Shown: one piece after another, positions 6,517 through 6,984 of the stretch
Position numbering within the stretch: position 1 is the stretch's first letter
Layout of the letters: each line of letters opens with the position of its first letter
NCBI GenBank assembly: GCA_947174615.1
Contig: CAMWJQ010000211.1
Span: forward strand, 1-6,984
DNA: 6,984 nt
Origin: an uncultured Lachnospiraceae bacterium
GTDB lineage: Bacteria > Bacillota > Clostridia > Lachnospirales > Lachnospiraceae
Reading direction: 5' to 3'
The notes under the pieces: generated by a model
What the model was told of the DNA's origin: nothing
The model's input: the letters and a program-made list of their open reading frames with translations, nothing else
Database searches by the model: none
Program-made: the position numbers and the translations under genes

Positions 6517-6984
6517 ATGGCAAAGAAAAAAATTTACGCTGTGAAAAAAGGAAAAAAAACAGGTATCTTTCAGACATGGGATGCATGCAAGGCTGTCGTG
6601 GATGGATATTCAGGCGCACAATACAAGAGCTTTTTTTCGGAAGAGGAGGCACAGGCATATCTGGACGGAACTTCAAATCCAATACAAAGCCCAATGAATG
6701 AAATGAAAAATCTCAATGGATGCAGTGAGGAGACCGTCATCGCCTATGTTGACGGCAGTTTTCAAAAGGAGCTGGGCAGATACTCTTTTGGCTGTGTTCT
6801 ACAAATGCCGGACGGGGAGATTATCCGTGAGTCTGGAAACGGTGAGAACCCGGAATCGCTGGCGCTGCGCAATGTCACAGGGGAAATGCTGGGGGCGATG
6901 TATGCCGTCAAGTGGTGTGAGGTCAATGGATATCCGGCAGTGAAAATTTGTTATGATTATATGGGAATTGAGATGTGGGCGACT
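6517..6984 (+). CDS. rnhA: Ribonuclease H1 with N-terminal hybrid-binding (viroplasmin-like) domain, 3' end outside window
   Basis: RNase H1 cuts the RNA strand of RNA:DNA hybrids such as R-loops and replication primers in the cytoplasm. The frame is open from ATG 6517 to the last base, giving 156 residues with no stop, so the C-terminal part is missing. The start has AGAGGA at 6508-6513, closely spaced. Residues 4-50 match the hybrid-binding domain (KIYAVKKGKKTGIFQTWDAC, then VDGYSGAQYKSF). A short linker is followed by the RNase H fold from about residue 73: AYVDGSF with Asp79, NVTGEMLGAM with Glu123, and ICYDYMGIEMW with Asp147. These are the first three residues of the DEDD metal site; the fourth Asp lies past the window. 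It follows cls by 32 bp without a terminator, so shared transcription is likely. Runs of six to eight A occur in the first 15 codons. The family is clear; the symbol is by function only. Confidence 0.93.
   Translation, partial: MAKKKIYAVKKGKKTGIFQTWDACKAVVDGYSGAQYKSFFSEEEAQAYLDGTSNPIQSPMNEMKNLNGCSEETVIAYVDGSFQKELGRYSFGCVLQMPDGEIIRESGNGENPESLALRNVTGEMLGAMYAVKWCEVNGYPAVKICYDYMGIEMWAT

Noticed and set aside
6716..6943. A 75-codon plus-strand open frame near the window end
   Set aside because: It overlaps in another frame the RNase H1 coding region, which has catalytic motifs and its own start; the short frame has no support.
4021..6984. A multi-gene defence island or mobile element around the nuclease-like gene
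   Set aside because: The neighbours are housekeeping genes (gyrase, cardiolipin synthase, RNase H1), and there is no integrase, transposase, terminal repeat or att-like duplication.

Overview
The window looks like a chromosomal segment from a low-to-moderate GC Gram-positive anaerobe of the class Clostridia, most likely Lachnospiraceae. This placement rests on the wording of the GyrB, GyrA and RNase H proteins compared from memory with Firmicutes homologues, on the gyrB-gyrA order, and on the RNase H with an N-terminal hybrid-binding domain. It was not tested by a database search. I see no mobile element, CRISPR array, tRNA or rRNA.

Layout. Positions 1-1378 hold the 3' two thirds of gyrB, whose ATPase N-terminus lies upstream of the window. 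Complete gyrA follows at 1394-3985, only 15 bp downstream with its own Shine-Dalgarno, so the two subunits of DNA gyrase are co-transcribed. A strong intrinsic terminator (4002-4043) closes this operon. A convergent minus-strand gene (4021-4779) runs into the same hairpin, and its last codons and stop are written in the terminator DNA. It encodes an unrecognised 252-residue protein that reads as a PD-(D/E)XK-type nuclease-like fold followed by a C-terminal winged helix. An AT-rich divergent intergenic region (4780-4954) carries a good sigma-A type promoter for the next plus-strand gene and several short repeats and palindromes. Positions 4955-6484 encode a PLD-type cardiolipin synthase with N-terminal membrane segments and two HKD motifs. 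After 32 bp without a terminator comes a ribonuclease H1 gene (6517 onward), cut by the window end, which is probably in the same operon as cls.

How the genes work together. GyrB and GyrA form the A2B2 supercoiling enzyme. Cardiolipin synthase and RNase H1 have housekeeping roles in membrane lipid synthesis and RNA:DNA hybrid removal, with no obvious link to each other beyond likely co-transcription. The nuclease-like protein is the least understood part of the window and the best candidate for something undescribed. Its leader has repeated TTCTAT elements and a small palindrome that could serve autoregulation by its own winged helix, but this is speculation. Other points worth a look are a glycine at the GyrA position equivalent to E. 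coli Asp87, and two GyrA-box motifs of which the more canonical one is in the later position.
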